Assembly (NCBI GenBank): GCA_016929795.1 | Contig: JAFGIA010000057.1 | Location: 1-47,367 of the forward strand | Reading direction: 5' to 3' | Source: Anaerolineae bacterium | GTDB taxonomy: Bacteria; Chloroflexota; Anaerolineae; JAAYZQ01 | Length of the DNA: 47,367 nt | Translations under genes and position numbers: made by a program | Part shown: in pieces, positions 10,501-19,367 of the stretch | Layout of the letters: every line of letters begins with the position of its first letter | Position numbering within the stretch: the stretch's first letter is position 1 | Notes under the pieces: model-generated | What the model was told of the DNA's origin: nothing | What the model saw: only the letters and a program-made list of their open reading frames with translations | Databases searched by the model: none

Positions 10501-10688
10501 GAACTCGTGACCGTGATGACGGTGGCGTAATCGTCAATAGCGAGGGACTCAATCGCACGAGCCGCCGGAGCAACCTGAGGGCGGCCGTAGCCGGAAGCAG
10601 CCGCTTCCCCGGCCAGGGCCATGACCGCGCTCAAGCACAGGAGCGCCAGGATTGCGATGAAAACAATGGAACCCGATTTGCGATACAT
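7575..10688 (-). CDS. Exported CSLREA/parallel beta-helix protein with two homologous halves and YLPLV tail
   Basis: The frame opens upstream at 10772, but the best start is the ATG at 10688: GGAG lies 8 bases before it and a signal peptide (hydrophobic core IVFIAILALLCLSAVMALA) follows at once. This gives 1037 aa. The protein is an internal duplication. Each half (about 30-515 and 553-1037) begins with a CSLREA-like motif (CTLRRAFVEAN, CTLRRAIVEAN), continues as a right-handed beta-helix with G-x-N-N-T/W-I/V motifs (ENNTVRNN, GDNNWIGG), and ends with a beta domain containing a CxxC pair (CAHC, CPYC) and F/L-L-D-D-x-D-D. A Pro/Thr linker joins the halves. The protein ends WTVYLPLVMRGY. It lies 31 bases downstream of the related 792-aa gene, probably in the same transcript. 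A surface or extracellular structural or glycan-binding role is an inference. Confidence 0.85.
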   Translation of the reverse strand: MYRKSGSIVFIAILALLCLSAVMALAGEAAASGYGRPQVAPAARAIESLAIDDYATVITVTSSLDPDTSLSKTCYAGTSPEAPCTLRRAFVEANLTSIARPVLIKFSIPLADPGYVEELGIWRIELAAALPVLRESQITIDGQTQNEIGGRTTAPPIYVQGSDIVDTSTMLLVRYLALADGKFNVWDSSTVEYNWTGLAEDGESVYYVDGNPQLANGAGINISGENNTVRNNVTASSDGTSLDVNGSDNLVVGNFVGTNARGTLPDVPFHRRCHTDARFDNWFTGNGIVVHNTANRNQIGGPTPAERNVIAGMLFANDSPTSTPPVAVNILGDQTLVQNNYIGLDVDGHELWTCGTAVVIDGEFNQFLDNAIVNAGVSGFSINGNYISLDAITLQGNVIINTPGALVFGPGVPSAWQNFNPAQITSLEGTAVGGTSGADSPCAHCVVELFLDDGDDQVEALESLVTTTADASGHWAAVLPRALADGEGLRTASTTADWDQIPSFEAGTTTRFSDLYPGGVTPPPPTPDPTLPPPEVVPTPVPVTPPQLPATYTSIITVTSAGDPDTSLTKSCYTNFGSIQPASPCTLRRAIVEANALSTAARPVLIKFNIPLIDSYDATLDMWTITLMAELPNVAGEWVIIDGETQGEIGGRAGAPKLLLQGSDLTLNGDHDAVRHLALLDGRIEARGDYVLLEHNWAGLVADGQSVYYVDDDPTLSNGAGIDALGNYGALRNNSAASADGVSIKVDGSYNLVVGNTAGTRADGTLPDVGTSRRCHPDAGLSNPSLNWFTGVGMSISGDNNWIGGATVAERNVIAGMLFASESPNVTPPDALYLASTADYNVLQNNHVGVDTNGQDAWVCGQALVLNGKFNWTVGNTLANSQITAAGIYGTYVTLDALTLRGNIIRDVPAALEFGPGVPADWSLFQPAQVTAIDGTTASGTSGSGSPCPYCIVEVFLDDDDEYVEALASWGTTTADENGNWSLTLPRELADGEGLRTTSTTQHYGIIANFEVGTTSGFSELYRGGWTVYLPLVMRGY

Positions 10689-10719
10689 TACCATTTCTCC
10701 TCTGGGTGATTGATAGAAA

Positions 10720-13098
10720 CTACTGATCCTTGTGCACGACCGGGAGCAAGACCCGGTAGACCGGCTCCGCAACCACGGTGAGGGTATGGCTGATGACCTC
10801 CTCCCCGCAGGGGTTGCTGGCCGTCATCACCACGGTGTAGGTGCCGGTCGCTGCGTAGGTGTGTACCACCGTTGCCCCTGCGCCGGCCGTCGCATCCCCA
10901 AAATCCCAGGTGTAGGTGATCGGCATTGCGCCGTGGGCGACGCTGTGAAAAGAGACGCTCTCGCCCACGGCGGGCATGGTCGGCATCCAGCCAAAGGCAG
11001 CGCCATGCACGGGCTCACACCCTGCAACGGCCAAGCAGGCCGAGAATTCGGATGTGTTGCCGTCCGGATCAGTGGCCGTGGCGGTGACCAGGTGGCCCGC
11101 CGGCACGTCGCCCGGCAGCGTCGCCACAAAGCTGGCATCCCCTTGGGCGTCGGTGGTCACGGTATAGACGCCCAGGTAGAACTCGCCCTGGCCATAGCCG
11201 GAGGGATCACAACTGCTGTTGGCGTAGAAATCGAGGGCAAAGACGGTGTTGCTGATGCTGTCGAGCGCGCCACCGATGACGACCTGGCTGCCATCGCTGG
11301 CGGCTGCGGACAGCACCGGAAAGTTCTGCAGGTGGTTGGGCCCGTCATCGCCATCCCCGGGATCGTTGGGGGTAACGCCCATCTCGGACACGATCAGGTC
11401 AATCCCCAACGCGCCATTGGCGAAAATGGTGTTGCCCTGCAGATTGTTGTCATAGCTATACGCAGTACCATACTCGGAAACCCGGATGCCGGCCAGGCTG
11501 TTGAAAGCGATGAGATTGCCTGCGCCAGGGGCCGGGCCGCCGACGATGTTGGCCACACCTCCCGTGGAAATCAAGATGCCCTCCTGTCCATTGCCCAGGT
11601 TGGCGCTGCCGCCGGCGTCGGTGCCGATATAGTTGCCCTGGATCACGTTGGCAACGGCACCTGCATACAGCCACACACCATCCTGGAGATTGCCACTGAT
11701 GACGTTGCGCTCAGCCACCCCAGTCCCCCCGACACGGTTGTGGGCAGACGCCTGAATGCGTACGCCACTGTTAAGATTGGGGAGGGCTGCATGGCCGGCC
11801 GCGTCCGTGCCGATATAGTTGCCGGCGATCACGTTGCCTTCCGCGGCGTAGAGAGAGACGCCATTGCCGTCATTGCCTGAGATAACGTTACGCTCCAGCT
11901 CGTCCGAGATGCCATCGGCATTGGTGCCAATATGGTTGTTCGTCGCGGTCGAGAGCGCGATCCCGGCCCCGTCGTTGGGCAGGGCCGCCTGACCGGTGGC
12001 ATCCGTCCCGATATAGTTGCCGGCGATGATGTTGCCGCTGCTGCCATGATCCAGGAACACGCCTCCGTCCTCGTTGCCCGAGATGACGTTGCGCTCCACC
12101 TCGTCGGCTGTGCCGTCGCCATTGGTGCCGATCCGGTTGTTGGCGCTGCTCGTCGAAAGGTGGACGCCTGACCATCCGTTGGGGCGGGCTGTGTCGCCGG
12201 CGGCGTCCGTGCCGATATAGTTGCCGGCCACCACGTTCTGTTCCACGCCCTCTTCCCACATCAAGACCCCCGCTCTGCCGTTGCCCGAGATGACGTTGCG
12301 CTCCGGCACATCGGAGGTGCCATTCCCATCGGTGCCGATCAGGTTGGCGTGTGCCCCATCGGCAATGTAGATGCCGTAGGCAGCGTTCCCGGCGCCGGTC
12401 TGCCCGTCGGGAGCCAGGCCGATCAGGTTGCCGGAGACCCGGTTGCCCGTGGCGTCATCGCTGAATTCGATACCGCTCCCGCCGTTGCTGCCGATCACGT
12501 TGCCCTCATCGGCATCACCTGTGCCATTGCCGTCGATGCCTACGACATTGTTATCGCCCTGCACCAGCACGCCATTGGCGTCAAAATAAACAATGTACAG
12601 GCGCTGCAGCTTGTTGTTGTCCGATTCGAGGATGAACCCATTGGCCCCTGTTCCGGCCGAGGCTCCCGAGATGGTCGTGGGGTTGCCCTGGATCGTCGTG
12701 CCGCCGCTGGCATCGTCCAGGGCCGGTAGCTGGCTGCCCGGCTCCACCGCCGTGATCGAGCTGTCAAAGACGATGGTCTGCGCGCCGGCCAGGGCATTGG
12801 CTTCCTGGATGGCGGCGCGCAGGGTGCACGTGCCGAGACTGGTCGCGCACGCCCCGTCGCCAGGCGTGGTGTCACTTTCATCACCCAAGCTATCCACGAT
12901 AAAATCGGGGATCGGGGCCGCAGGCGCCCGGATCTCGGACTCAGAAAGCCGCCCTGGCGGCGAGCCTATGTTGAGGCTGCCTGCGAATCCCAAGCTATCC
13001 AGGGAGGCAGGTAGCCAGTTGGCCCACACGGGGGTCAAGGGCATCAGGCTCAATAATATGCCCAAGAACACAAACAAAATCGCCTTGTTCTTTGCCAT
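10720..13098 (-). CDS. Exported CSLREA/right-handed beta-helix protein with PKD domain and LLPVV tail
   Basis: This 792-aa protein starts at an ATG with GGAG 8 bases upstream and has a signal peptide (residues 5-27). A CSLREA-like motif (CTLRAAIQEAN) sits near residue 90. Five or more beta-helix repeats of about 60-69 residues follow (about 195-530), each built as NVISGN...GNYIGTDA...IGTNGDGT..E.ER. Residues about 590-690 form the beta domain usual in CSLREA proteins, ending DPDGNTSEFSAC. A PKD domain (about 697-780, with YTWDFGD and YTVVMTASN) precedes the tail VYRVLLPVVHKDQ. The ribosome-binding site overlaps the stop codon of the small upstream gene, so translation is probably coupled. The role is likely extracellular adhesion, polymer binding or structure; no catalytic residues were recognised. 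Confidence 0.87.
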   Translation of the reverse strand: MAKNKAILFVFLGILLSLMPLTPVWANWLPASLDSLGFAGSLNIGSPPGRLSESEIRAPAAPIPDFIVDSLGDESDTTPGDGACATSLGTCTLRAAIQEANALAGAQTIVFDSSITAVEPGSQLPALDDASGGTTIQGNPTTISGASAGTGANGFILESDNNKLQRLYIVYFDANGVLVQGDNNVVGIDGNGTGDADEGNVIGSNGGSGIEFSDDATGNRVSGNLIGLAPDGQTGAGNAAYGIYIADGAHANLIGTDGNGTSDVPERNVISGNGRAGVLMWEEGVEQNVVAGNYIGTDAAGDTARPNGWSGVHLSTSSANNRIGTNGDGTADEVERNVISGNEDGGVFLDHGSSGNIIAGNYIGTDATGQAALPNDGAGIALSTATNNHIGTNADGISDELERNVISGNDGNGVSLYAAEGNVIAGNYIGTDAAGHAALPNLNSGVRIQASAHNRVGGTGVAERNVISGNLQDGVWLYAGAVANVIQGNYIGTDAGGSANLGNGQEGILISTGGVANIVGGPAPGAGNLIAFNSLAGIRVSEYGTAYSYDNNLQGNTIFANGALGIDLIVSEMGVTPNDPGDGDDGPNHLQNFPVLSAAASDGSQVVIGGALDSISNTVFALDFYANSSCDPSGYGQGEFYLGVYTVTTDAQGDASFVATLPGDVPAGHLVTATATDPDGNTSEFSACLAVAGCEPVHGAAFGWMPTMPAVGESVSFHSVAHGAMPITYTWDFGDATAGAGATVVHTYAATGTYTVVMTASNPCGEEVISHTLTVVAEPVYRVLLPVVHKDQ
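11540..12510 (-). repeat. Beta-helix-encoding tandem repeat block
   Basis: Five or so degenerate repeats of about 180-207 bases encode the units NVISGN...GNYIGTDA...IGTNGDGT. DNA similarity is highest around the NVISGN and GNYIGTD codons. The block lies wholly inside the 792-aa beta-helix gene. Confidence 0.75.
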
Positions 13099-13102
13099 TC
13101 GA

Positions 13103-13387
13103 TTATCTCCTATCGTGCGGATCGATTTGATCGAGACGTGGGGAATCCCCGGCCTGTGGCTCGGTGCCGGCAGGCGGCGCAGTCGCCACCAGGTGGCGAA
13201 CCAAGTCGGGCAAGAGAGCCAACCTGCCTACGACGTGTCCCACCCCGGTGCGGAGATCGATCAGCCGCGCGTGTACCTGCCCCTCCTCACCCACCCAGCA
13301 GCGAAGAATAAAGCTGGTGTAATGGGGCGCGGCCGGTTCTCGATCCTGCCTGATCTCTCCTGGCCTGGTTCCCGAGTGCCTCATCAT
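13103..13387 (-). CDS. Small protein of unknown function at the head of the beta-helix operon
   Basis: This 94-aa frame looks coding rather than a shadow. Its middle (YTSFILRCWVGEEGQVHARL, then ARLIDLRTGVGHVVGRLALLP) has the alternating pattern of a small beta-rich protein. It resembles, from memory, short Chloroflexota and cyanobacterial proteins with an F-x-x-R-x-W start and an L-x-T/S-G-x...L-x-x-L-x-x-L end. Its TAA stop is four bases before the next ATG, inside the ribosome-binding region of the 792-aa exoprotein gene, which suggests translational coupling. The start is ATG 13387 or ATG 13384; a weak GGGG lies upstream. No function is assigned. It could be regulatory or a chaperone-like partner, but it may still be a chance frame. 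Confidence 0.5.
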   Translation of the reverse strand: MMRHSGTRPGEIRQDREPAAPHYTSFILRCWVGEEGQVHARLIDLRTGVGHVVGRLALLPDLVRHLVATAPPAGTEPQAGDSPRLDQIDPHDRR

Positions 13388-13490
13388 GGCCCCAGTTTAC
13401 CAGGCGGGTCTCGCGTCACTCTCGCGAGGATGGCCCCTTGAGCGAAAGAGGCAGGGACAAATGTGGCGTATTGCCGAGAAAGGGCGGCAG

Positions 13491-15929
13491 TTACTGCCGT
13501 TGGCGTAAGACGGCCAGATCGCGCTTGAGGGTGCGCTGGCTGACGTCGAGCAGGTCAGCCAGTTGAGCCAGGGTGGGCCTGGCGCCCTGGGCCTGGGCTT
13601 CCTGAAGCAGGCGGGCCAGCCGGGCGCGGCGCAGCGCGACGGCGCCCTGGGTCTGCTTGAGCGCGGCGTCGGCGAGGCCTGCATCCAGGGTCAAACGGAC
13701 TGGCACCAGGTTGCCGGGCCGGGAGGCGCGTAGTTGGTGAGTGAACACACCGGCGGCTGGTGTGGGGGCGAGCCCACAGGCATATACCTGCTGCATCAGG
13801 CGGCGGGTAATGGGATGGTAGGCAAAGCAGGCCTGCCGGGCCGGCTCGTCCTCCAACTGGGCCGCGCCAGCGAGCAGGTGGTGGTAGGCACGGGCCAGGT
13901 ATTCGCGCGCTTGATCTGCCCGGCTGTTGGCTTCCAGTGCCCGGGCATGGGCATAGTAGATCACTGGCGTCGACTCGGCAAAGCCCGCACCCTGAGCCAG
14001 CGAAAGCACAGCGCGGCGGCTGAGGGCCAATGCCTGCTCGGGCTGCTCCAGGCCGAGACAGGCGAGCGCCTGGCAGGCCAGCATCTCGGCCAGGAAGGGC
14101 AGCTCCCCCATCTGTTCGTACAGGTCGTGGGCGCGGCGAAAGGCATCCAACGCGGCTGCGTGCTGCCCCTGGATCCAGAGGGCGCTGCCCAACGTCGCCG
14201 ACGCAGCGGCTTCCCACGCAGGCTGCTGTTGGTCGCTCAAGATCTCCAGGACCTGGCAGATCACGGCAGCGGCCTCGTGGGCATTGGCATCGTCGTAATG
14301 GAGCAGCGTGTCGGCTACGTTGTACTGGTTGATGGCCAACTCCACCGGGTCACACAACTGCTCGCAGATCAGCCGCGCCTGCTCCAGGGTGCGCAGGCAC
14401 TCGGGGAGGCGGCCAAGTTGGGCCTGGACAATGGCCAGGTTGTGCAACGTCTGGGCTTCTCGCCCACGCAGCCCCAGATCGCGCCAGATGCTCAACTCTT
14501 CCTGGTAGACAGACAGGGCACCGGCCAGGGAGAAATGGTCACTGTGAATGGTGGCAATGCCACGGAGCGCTTCGGCCAGGCAGGTACGCAGGCCATGCTC
14601 GTGGGCCAGCGAGCGCATCTCGTGCAGAAAGGAAAGCGCCTCGGCATCACGCCCCTGGCGGTAGAGGGTGTAGCCCTTGGCCTTGAAGGCCTGGGCCACG
14701 TGGGCCGGTGAGCCCAGGCTGCGCGCCAGTTTCAGCGCCTGCTCGGCGCTACGCGCGGCCTGCACGCCTTCGCCCGAGCGCCGCTGCGCGTGAGCCAGGA
14801 TGAGCAGCGCGTCCAGCTCAGCCCACCGATCACCACAATCGTGCGCCAGCATCAGGGCCTCTGAGGCGGTGTCCCGGGCTTTTGCTGCCTGGCGCTGGTG
14901 AAAAGCAAGCTGGGCGCGCCGCACCAACACCGGCGCGGAGTGGGGCTGGCAGCGCCCCAGCAGGCTGGCAGCGCGCTCGTATTCCTCAAAACAGAGGGCC
15001 TCGTCAACCTCCAGCAGGCAGATTTCTTCCACGCTGCCAGAGACCGGCCGCGCCCGGAGCTGTGCGAGCAAGGCCTGGACCGCGGCACCATCCCCACCGG
15101 CTACGGCCTGCCGCGCCCGGTGCAGGAGGATCTCGGGTGAAGCATCTGCCGGCAGGGCCGGCAGCGGTCGGTGGAGCAGTGCAGCATCCTCACCCTGGAG
15201 TGACTGGGCCAGGGTTTGGGTCGCTGCTTCGGGTTCAGCGCCCAACTCGTCGGCAGCCAGGACCAGAAAGCGCTCGTAGGCGGCCAGCGCGGCGCCCCGC
15301 CGGCCCAGCCCCTGGTAGACCTTCATCAACGTGCGCAGAGCCGCCTCGTCGTAGGGCTCGGCCTGGACCAGGCGCTCGACCAGAGGCAGAACCTGATCCA
15401 GGCGCTGCTGGCGCAGCAGCTCATTACACGCGCTATGGCATAGGTGAACGTATTGGAGATATAGGGTCTCACGTTCTTCGACGAGCCACTCGTCATAGAC
15501 ACCTTCCAGCAGGTCGCCCCGGTAGAGGGCCAGAGCTTCCAGCCAGTTGTCCAGGTCATCTTGAGTGGCAAACTGGCGAAAGGCCTCCACATCCAGCCAG
15601 CGCGCCTCTGGCGGCAGGCATACCTCCTGCGCATTGGTTTCCAGAGGCAGGTCGGGCAGCGCGCGGCGAAGCAGCCATAACAGATCGCTCAATCGCCGTC
15701 GCCCGGTCTGCTCCGGCACGTCGGGAAAGAGCAGGCCGGCCAGCCGGTCGCGGCGTTGAGGCTGGGGCCGGAGGAGCAGGGCAGCCAGGAGGCTATGAAC
15801 ACGATGGGGAGGGTTCGGCCGTGGCGAGTCCTCCACCACCACCCGCACATCGCCCAACAGGTAGAAACGGAATGCCTTGCTGGCTGCTGGCCGGTGGCCA
15901 ATATCTGCTACGCTGCTGCGACTTGTCAT
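13491..15929 (-). CDS. BTAD/SARP-type transcriptional regulator with TPR array and C-terminal HTH
   Basis: This 812-aa protein follows the SARP/AfsR layout without the NB-ARC ATPase. Residues about 20-95 (FYLLGDVRV, then LLAALLLRPQPQRRDRLAGL) form the winged-helix DNA-binding domain. Residues about 100-245 are the bacterial transcriptional activator (BTAD) domain, with YRGDLLEGVYDEWLVEER and AYERFLVLAADELGAEPE. TPR-like helices run from about 260 to 690. The last ~45 residues (LAQLADLLDVSQRTLKRDLAVLRQ) form a second, DeoR-like helix-turn-helix. It is divergently transcribed from the carbon-metabolism operon, sharing a 283-bp intergenic region, so it is a candidate regulator of that operon; this is inference. 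The start at 15929 has AAGGA unusually close to the ATG. Confidence 0.85.
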   Translation of the reverse strand: MTSRSSVADIGHRPAASKAFRFYLLGDVRVVVEDSPRPNPPHRVHSLLAALLLRPQPQRRDRLAGLLFPDVPEQTGRRRLSDLLWLLRRALPDLPLETNAQEVCLPPEARWLDVEAFRQFATQDDLDNWLEALALYRGDLLEGVYDEWLVEERETLYLQYVHLCHSACNELLRQQRLDQVLPLVERLVQAEPYDEAALRTLMKVYQGLGRRGAALAAYERFLVLAADELGAEPEAATQTLAQSLQGEDAALLHRPLPALPADASPEILLHRARQAVAGGDGAAVQALLAQLRARPVSGSVEEICLLEVDEALCFEEYERAASLLGRCQPHSAPVLVRRAQLAFHQRQAAKARDTASEALMLAHDCGDRWAELDALLILAHAQRRSGEGVQAARSAEQALKLARSLGSPAHVAQAFKAKGYTLYRQGRDAEALSFLHEMRSLAHEHGLRTCLAEALRGIATIHSDHFSLAGALSVYQEELSIWRDLGLRGREAQTLHNLAIVQAQLGRLPECLRTLEQARLICEQLCDPVELAINQYNVADTLLHYDDANAHEAAAVICQVLEILSDQQQPAWEAAASATLGSALWIQGQHAAALDAFRRAHDLYEQMGELPFLAEMLACQALACLGLEQPEQALALSRRAVLSLAQGAGFAESTPVIYYAHARALEANSRADQAREYLARAYHHLLAGAAQLEDEPARQACFAYHPITRRLMQQVYACGLAPTPAAGVFTHQLRASRPGNLVPVRLTLDAGLADAALKQTQGAVALRRARLARLLQEAQAQGARPTLAQLADLLDVSQRTLKRDLAVLRQRQ

Positions 15930-16041
15930 TCCTTTTAGTCTCTGTTTGCGGCTCGCGAGTTATGATCCAGGCCGCCTAGTGATGGCCACAATTATAGACG
16001 ATCTCGGGAGAAATACCAAGATGATCTATTCCTTGGGTGCA

Positions 16042-16057
16042 GAACGGCCGAACGGCT
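16042..16057 (+). promoter_or_regulatory. Tandem 8-bp direct repeat upstream of the carbon-operon promoter
   Basis: GAACGGCC and GAACGGCT lie head to tail, 26 bases upstream of the -35 box of the carbon-metabolism promoter, in the intergenic region shared with the BTAD regulator. SARP proteins bind short direct repeats, though usually with 11-bp periodicity, so this is only a weak candidate operator. Confidence 0.25.
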
Positions 16058-16083
16058 CATCCGCACAATCAAAGAGGAGGAGG

Positions 16084-16112
16084 TTGACCTGTCGGAGCAC
16101 GAGTGTTATACT
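16084..16112 (+). promoter_or_regulatory. Sigma70-like promoter of the carbon-metabolism operon
   Basis: TTGACC (16084-16089) and TATACT (16107-16112) are separated by exactly 17 bases. Transcription would start near 16119, leaving a leader of about 94 bases before the PfkB kinase ATG. The match to consensus is strong; activity is not shown. Confidence 0.75.
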
Positions 16113-16212
16113 GATGCTGGATTCCAGTAGGCCGGTTCCTGAACGATGTTTACAAACACAAGCGACCGATTCCTCTTTGGAGGTTGCGGCATAAGAAAGT
16201 GAGGAGCGAACA

Positions 16213-17316
16213 ATGAGCTATGGATTGAACATCAAATCAGAAGGAGCGCTGGACCTGGTATCGCTGGGCGCGCTGGTCCATCGCCTGGACCCGGGGATCA
16301 CCCCATTTCGGAAAGCCACCCATTGTGACATCCACGTGAGCGGCGGCGAGTTCAACGTAGCGGCGAACCTGTCTGACTGCTTTGGATTAAAGACGGGCAT
16401 CGTCACCGCGATGGTGGATTATCCCATCGGCGCACTGATCGCCGAGCGTGTGCGCGCCATGGGCGTCAAGCCCTTTTACAAACACTTTGAGCACAACGGA
16501 GTGACCGGCCCCAACATGGCGACGGTGTATAGCGACCGGGGGCACGGCGTGCGCGCACCGGTAGTGTTCTACAACCGCTGCAACGAAGGCGGCGCGATGC
16601 TCAAGCCAGGGGATTTCGACTGGGACAAGATTTTCGCGGGGGGTGTTCGTTGGTTCCACAGCGGCGGCATCTTTGCCGCGCTGTCCGAGACGACGGGCGA
16701 GCTGATCATCGAGGGCATGAAGGCAGCCAAGGCCGCCGGTGCAGTCACGTCGATCGACCTGAACTACCGCGCCAAGCTGTGGAACCTGTGGGGGGGGCAT
16801 GAGGTGGCGCTAAAGGTGCTCAAAGGAATCGTGGAGCACGTCGACGTGATCGTCGGCAACGAAGAGGACCTGCAGATGGGCCTCGGCATCCCCGGCCCTG
16901 CAGTGGCGGCCCCTGGGGTACAGGGGTCGGCCAAGTCCAAGCTCGACCCGAGTGTTTTCTTGGGCATGATCGACCAGGTGACCGATAGGTACCCCAACGT
17001 CAAGGTCGTGGCGACCACGTTGCGCGAGGTGCACTCGACCAATCGCCATAGCTGGAGCGCGGTGGCCTGGATCGACGGCCAGACCTACCAGGCGCCCACC
17101 GCCGAGCTGGATGTGCTGGATCGCGTCGGCGGCGGCGACGGCTATGCCGCAGGCTTTTTCTATGGGCTGCTGACCGGTGCATCCGAGCAGGAAGCGGTGA
17201 ACCTCGGCTGGGCGCATGGCGCGCTGTTGACCACCTTCCCCGGCGACACGACAATGGCCACCATCGATCAGGTCCGCGCGTTCGCCAAGGGCGGCTCGGC
17301 ACGCATTCAACGCTAG
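16213..17316 (+). CDS. PfkB-family sugar kinase (2-keto-3-deoxygluconate kinase-like)
   Basis: This 367-aa ribokinase/PfkB kinase would phosphorylate a sugar or sugar acid with ATP in the cytoplasm. The N-terminal motif [12 protein letters not shown] corresponds to the substrate-binding GG of the family. The C-terminal signature [13 protein letters not shown] carries the catalytic base D309, with the usual DTxGAGD altered to DRVGGGD. Length and sequence style fit 2-dehydro-3-deoxygluconokinases (KdgK), but other substrates such as fructose or 5-keto acids are possible. It is the first gene of the operon, 94 bases after the predicted transcription start, with GAGGAG 6-7 bases before the ATG. 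The transketolase gene follows after 11 bases, which suggests its product enters the pentose phosphate or Entner-Doudoroff routes. Confidence 0.85.
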   Translation: MSYGLNIKSEGALDLVSLGALVHRLDPGITPFRKATHCDIHVSGGEFNVAANLSDCFGLKTGIVTAMVDYPIGALIAERVRAMGVKPFYKHFEHNGVTGPNMATVYSDRGHGVRAPVVFYNRCNEGGAMLKPGDFDWDKIFAGGVRWFHSGGIFAALSETTGELIIEGMKAAKAAGAVTSIDLNYRAKLWNLWGGHEVALKVLKGIVEHVDVIVGNEEDLQMGLGIPGPAVAAPGVQGSAKSKLDPSVFLGMIDQVTDRYPNVKVVATTLREVHSTNRHSWSAVAWIDGQTYQAPTAELDVLDRVGGGDGYAAGFFYGLLTGASEQEAVNLGWAHGALLTTFPGDTTMATIDQVRAFAKGGSARIQR

Positions 17317-17327
17317 AGGAGAACGGC

Positions 17328-19355
17328 ATGTCAGAACAGGCACAATCAACACTGGAGCAGTTGAGCATCAATACGATCCGCTTTCTGTCGGCAGATGCTG
17401 TGCAGCAGGCCAATTCGGGGCATCCCGGCTTGCCCATGGGCACGGCGCCGATGGCCTATACCATCTGGACCCGCCACTTGCGGCACAACCCGGCGAACCC
17501 GGGCTGGCCCAACCGCGACCGCTTTATCCTGTCCGGCGGGCACGGCTGCATGTTGCTCTACAGCCTGTTATACCTGACAGGCTACGATCTGCCCCTGGAC
17601 GAGCTAAAACGCTTCCGCCAGTGGGGCAGCCTGACCCCCGGCCACCCGGAGTATGGCCTGACACCAGGGGTCGAGACGACCACCGGGCCGCTGGGGCAGG
17701 GACTGGGCAACGGGGTCGGCATGGCCATCGCCGAAGCGCACCTGGCGGCGCTCTATAACCGGCCGGGGCACGAGATCATTGACCACTATGTCTATGCCAT
17801 CGTCACCGATGGCGATCTGATGGAAGGGGTGGCCTCTGAGGCAGCGTCGCTGGCCGGTCACCTGAAGCTCGGCAAGCTCATCTACCTCTACGACAACAAC
17901 AAGATCTCGATCGAGGGTTCCACCGACATAACGTTCACCGAAGATCGGGGCAAGCGCTTTGAGGCGTATGGCTGGCACGTGCAAAAGGTGGAAGACGGGC
18001 TGGACGTGGAGGCCATCGACTGCGCCATCCAGGCGGCCAAGCTGGATCCACGGCCTTCGATCATCATGGTGCGCAACATCATCGGATACGGCCTGCCCAC
18101 GCGTGCCGGCACCGCCAAGGCGCACGGCGAGCCGCCGGGCGACGCGGAGCTGAACGGCGCGAAGGAGAAGTTGGGCTGGCCGCTGGAGCCACGCTTCTAC
18201 GTGCCCGACGAGGCACTGGCCTTTTTCCGCCAGGCAGTGGACCGTGGCGCCGAAGAGGAAGAGGCGTGGAGAACCAAGTTCGAAGGCTATCGCGCCGAGC
18301 ACCCCGCCCTGGCAGCCGAGCTGGAGCGGCGGCTGGCGGGCCAACTGCCCAAGGGTTGGGCGGACGGGCTGCCCGAGTTCCCGCCGGATGCGAAGGGGTT
18401 GGCCTCGCGCGCCTCATCGGGCAAGGTGTTGAACGCCATTGCTGACAAGCTCCCCGACCTGGTCGGCGGATCGGCCGACCTGGCGCCCTCTACAGTTACC
18501 TGGATGAACAACAGCCCGGCTTTTGACTCGGCCTGCCCCGAGGGGCGCAACTTGCACTTTGGCGTGCGCGAGCATGGCATGGGCGCGATCGTGAATGGCA
18601 TGGCCTACCATGGGGGTGTGATCCCGTTTGGCGCCACGTTCTTTGTGTTTTCCGATTACCTGCGGCCCACCCTGCGCCTGGCTGCCATCTCGCACCTCGG
18701 TTCCATCTGGGTATTTACCCACGACAGCATCGGCGTGGGTGAAGATGGCCCCACGCACCAGCCGGTGGAGCAGTTGGCTGCGGTGCGCGCCATTCCCAAC
18801 CTGGTCACCTTGCGGCCGGCCGACGCCAACGAGGTACGCGAGGCGTGGAAGATCGCGATCGAGAACCGCCACCGCCCGACGGCTCTGATCCTGACGCGGC
18901 AGCCCCTGCCCACGCTGGACCGGACCATCTACGCGCCAGCCGACGGGGTTCGGCGTGGCGCCTATGTATTGGCGGACCTGGGCACCGGCACCGGGGGACC
19001 CGCGATACCCCAGGCGATCCTGATGGCGAGCGGCTCGGAAGTGAGCCTGATCGTAAAGGCCGGGCACCAACTGGCAAATCAGGGCCTCGCCGTCCGCCTG
19101 GTGTCATTCCCAAGCTGGGAGATCTTTGCTGAGCAGGATGCCGCCTACCAGGACGCGGTGCTGCCGCCCAGCGTCACCGCACGCGTGGCCGTGGAGGCAG
19201 GCATACCGCAGGGCTGGCACCGTTGGGTAGGCACGCGTGGTCGCGTTCTCGGGATCGATCGCTACGGCGCATCGGCGCCTGTCAAGACGGTTTTTGAGAA
19301 GTTTGGCTTTACCGTCGATGGTATTGTGCAGAGGGCAAGAGAGTTGGTGGGTTGA
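17328..19355 (+). CDS. tkt: Transketolase
   Basis: This 675-aa protein is a full-length transketolase. It moves two-carbon ketol units between sugar phosphates in the non-oxidative pentose phosphate pathway, using thiamine diphosphate and a divalent metal. The N-terminal domain has SGHPGLPMG, the [17 protein letters not shown] motif and the ThDP-binding GDLMEG...NN motif. The central pyrimidine-binding domain has FVFSDYLRP and the catalytic region [20 protein letters not shown]. The C-terminal domain has ASGSEVSL and VSFPSWEIF. It lies between the PfkB kinase (11 bases upstream) and transaldolase (12 bases downstream), so it is clearly in an operon. AGAGGAGAA precedes the ATG. Nothing about it is unusual. 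Confidence 0.97.
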   Translation: MSEQAQSTLEQLSINTIRFLSADAVQQANSGHPGLPMGTAPMAYTIWTRHLRHNPANPGWPNRDRFILSGGHGCMLLYSLLYLTGYDLPLDELKRFRQWGSLTPGHPEYGLTPGVETTTGPLGQGLGNGVGMAIAEAHLAALYNRPGHEIIDHYVYAIVTDGDLMEGVASEAASLAGHLKLGKLIYLYDNNKISIEGSTDITFTEDRGKRFEAYGWHVQKVEDGLDVEAIDCAIQAAKLDPRPSIIMVRNIIGYGLPTRAGTAKAHGEPPGDAELNGAKEKLGWPLEPRFYVPDEALAFFRQAVDRGAEEEEAWRTKFEGYRAEHPALAAELERRLAGQLPKGWADGLPEFPPDAKGLASRASSGKVLNAIADKLPDLVGGSADLAPSTVTWMNNSPAFDSACPEGRNLHFGVREHGMGAIVNGMAYHGGVIPFGATFFVFSDYLRPTLRLAAISHLGSIWVFTHDSIGVGEDGPTHQPVEQLAAVRAIPNLVTLRPADANEVREAWKIAIENRHRPTALILTRQPLPTLDRTIYAPADGVRRGAYVLADLGTGTGGPAIPQAILMASGSEVSLIVKAGHQLANQGLAVRLVSFPSWEIFAEQDAAYQDAVLPPSVTARVAVEAGIPQGWHRWVGTRGRVLGIDRYGASAPVKTVFEKFGFTVDGIVQRARELVG

Positions 19356-19367
19356 AAGGAGGGACGA

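Noticed and set aside
11540..12510. CRISPR-like or tandem DNA repeat array
   Set aside because: The periodic similarity is in codons for beta-helix repeats within one open frame. The spacing is about 180-207 bases and the repeats are degenerate.
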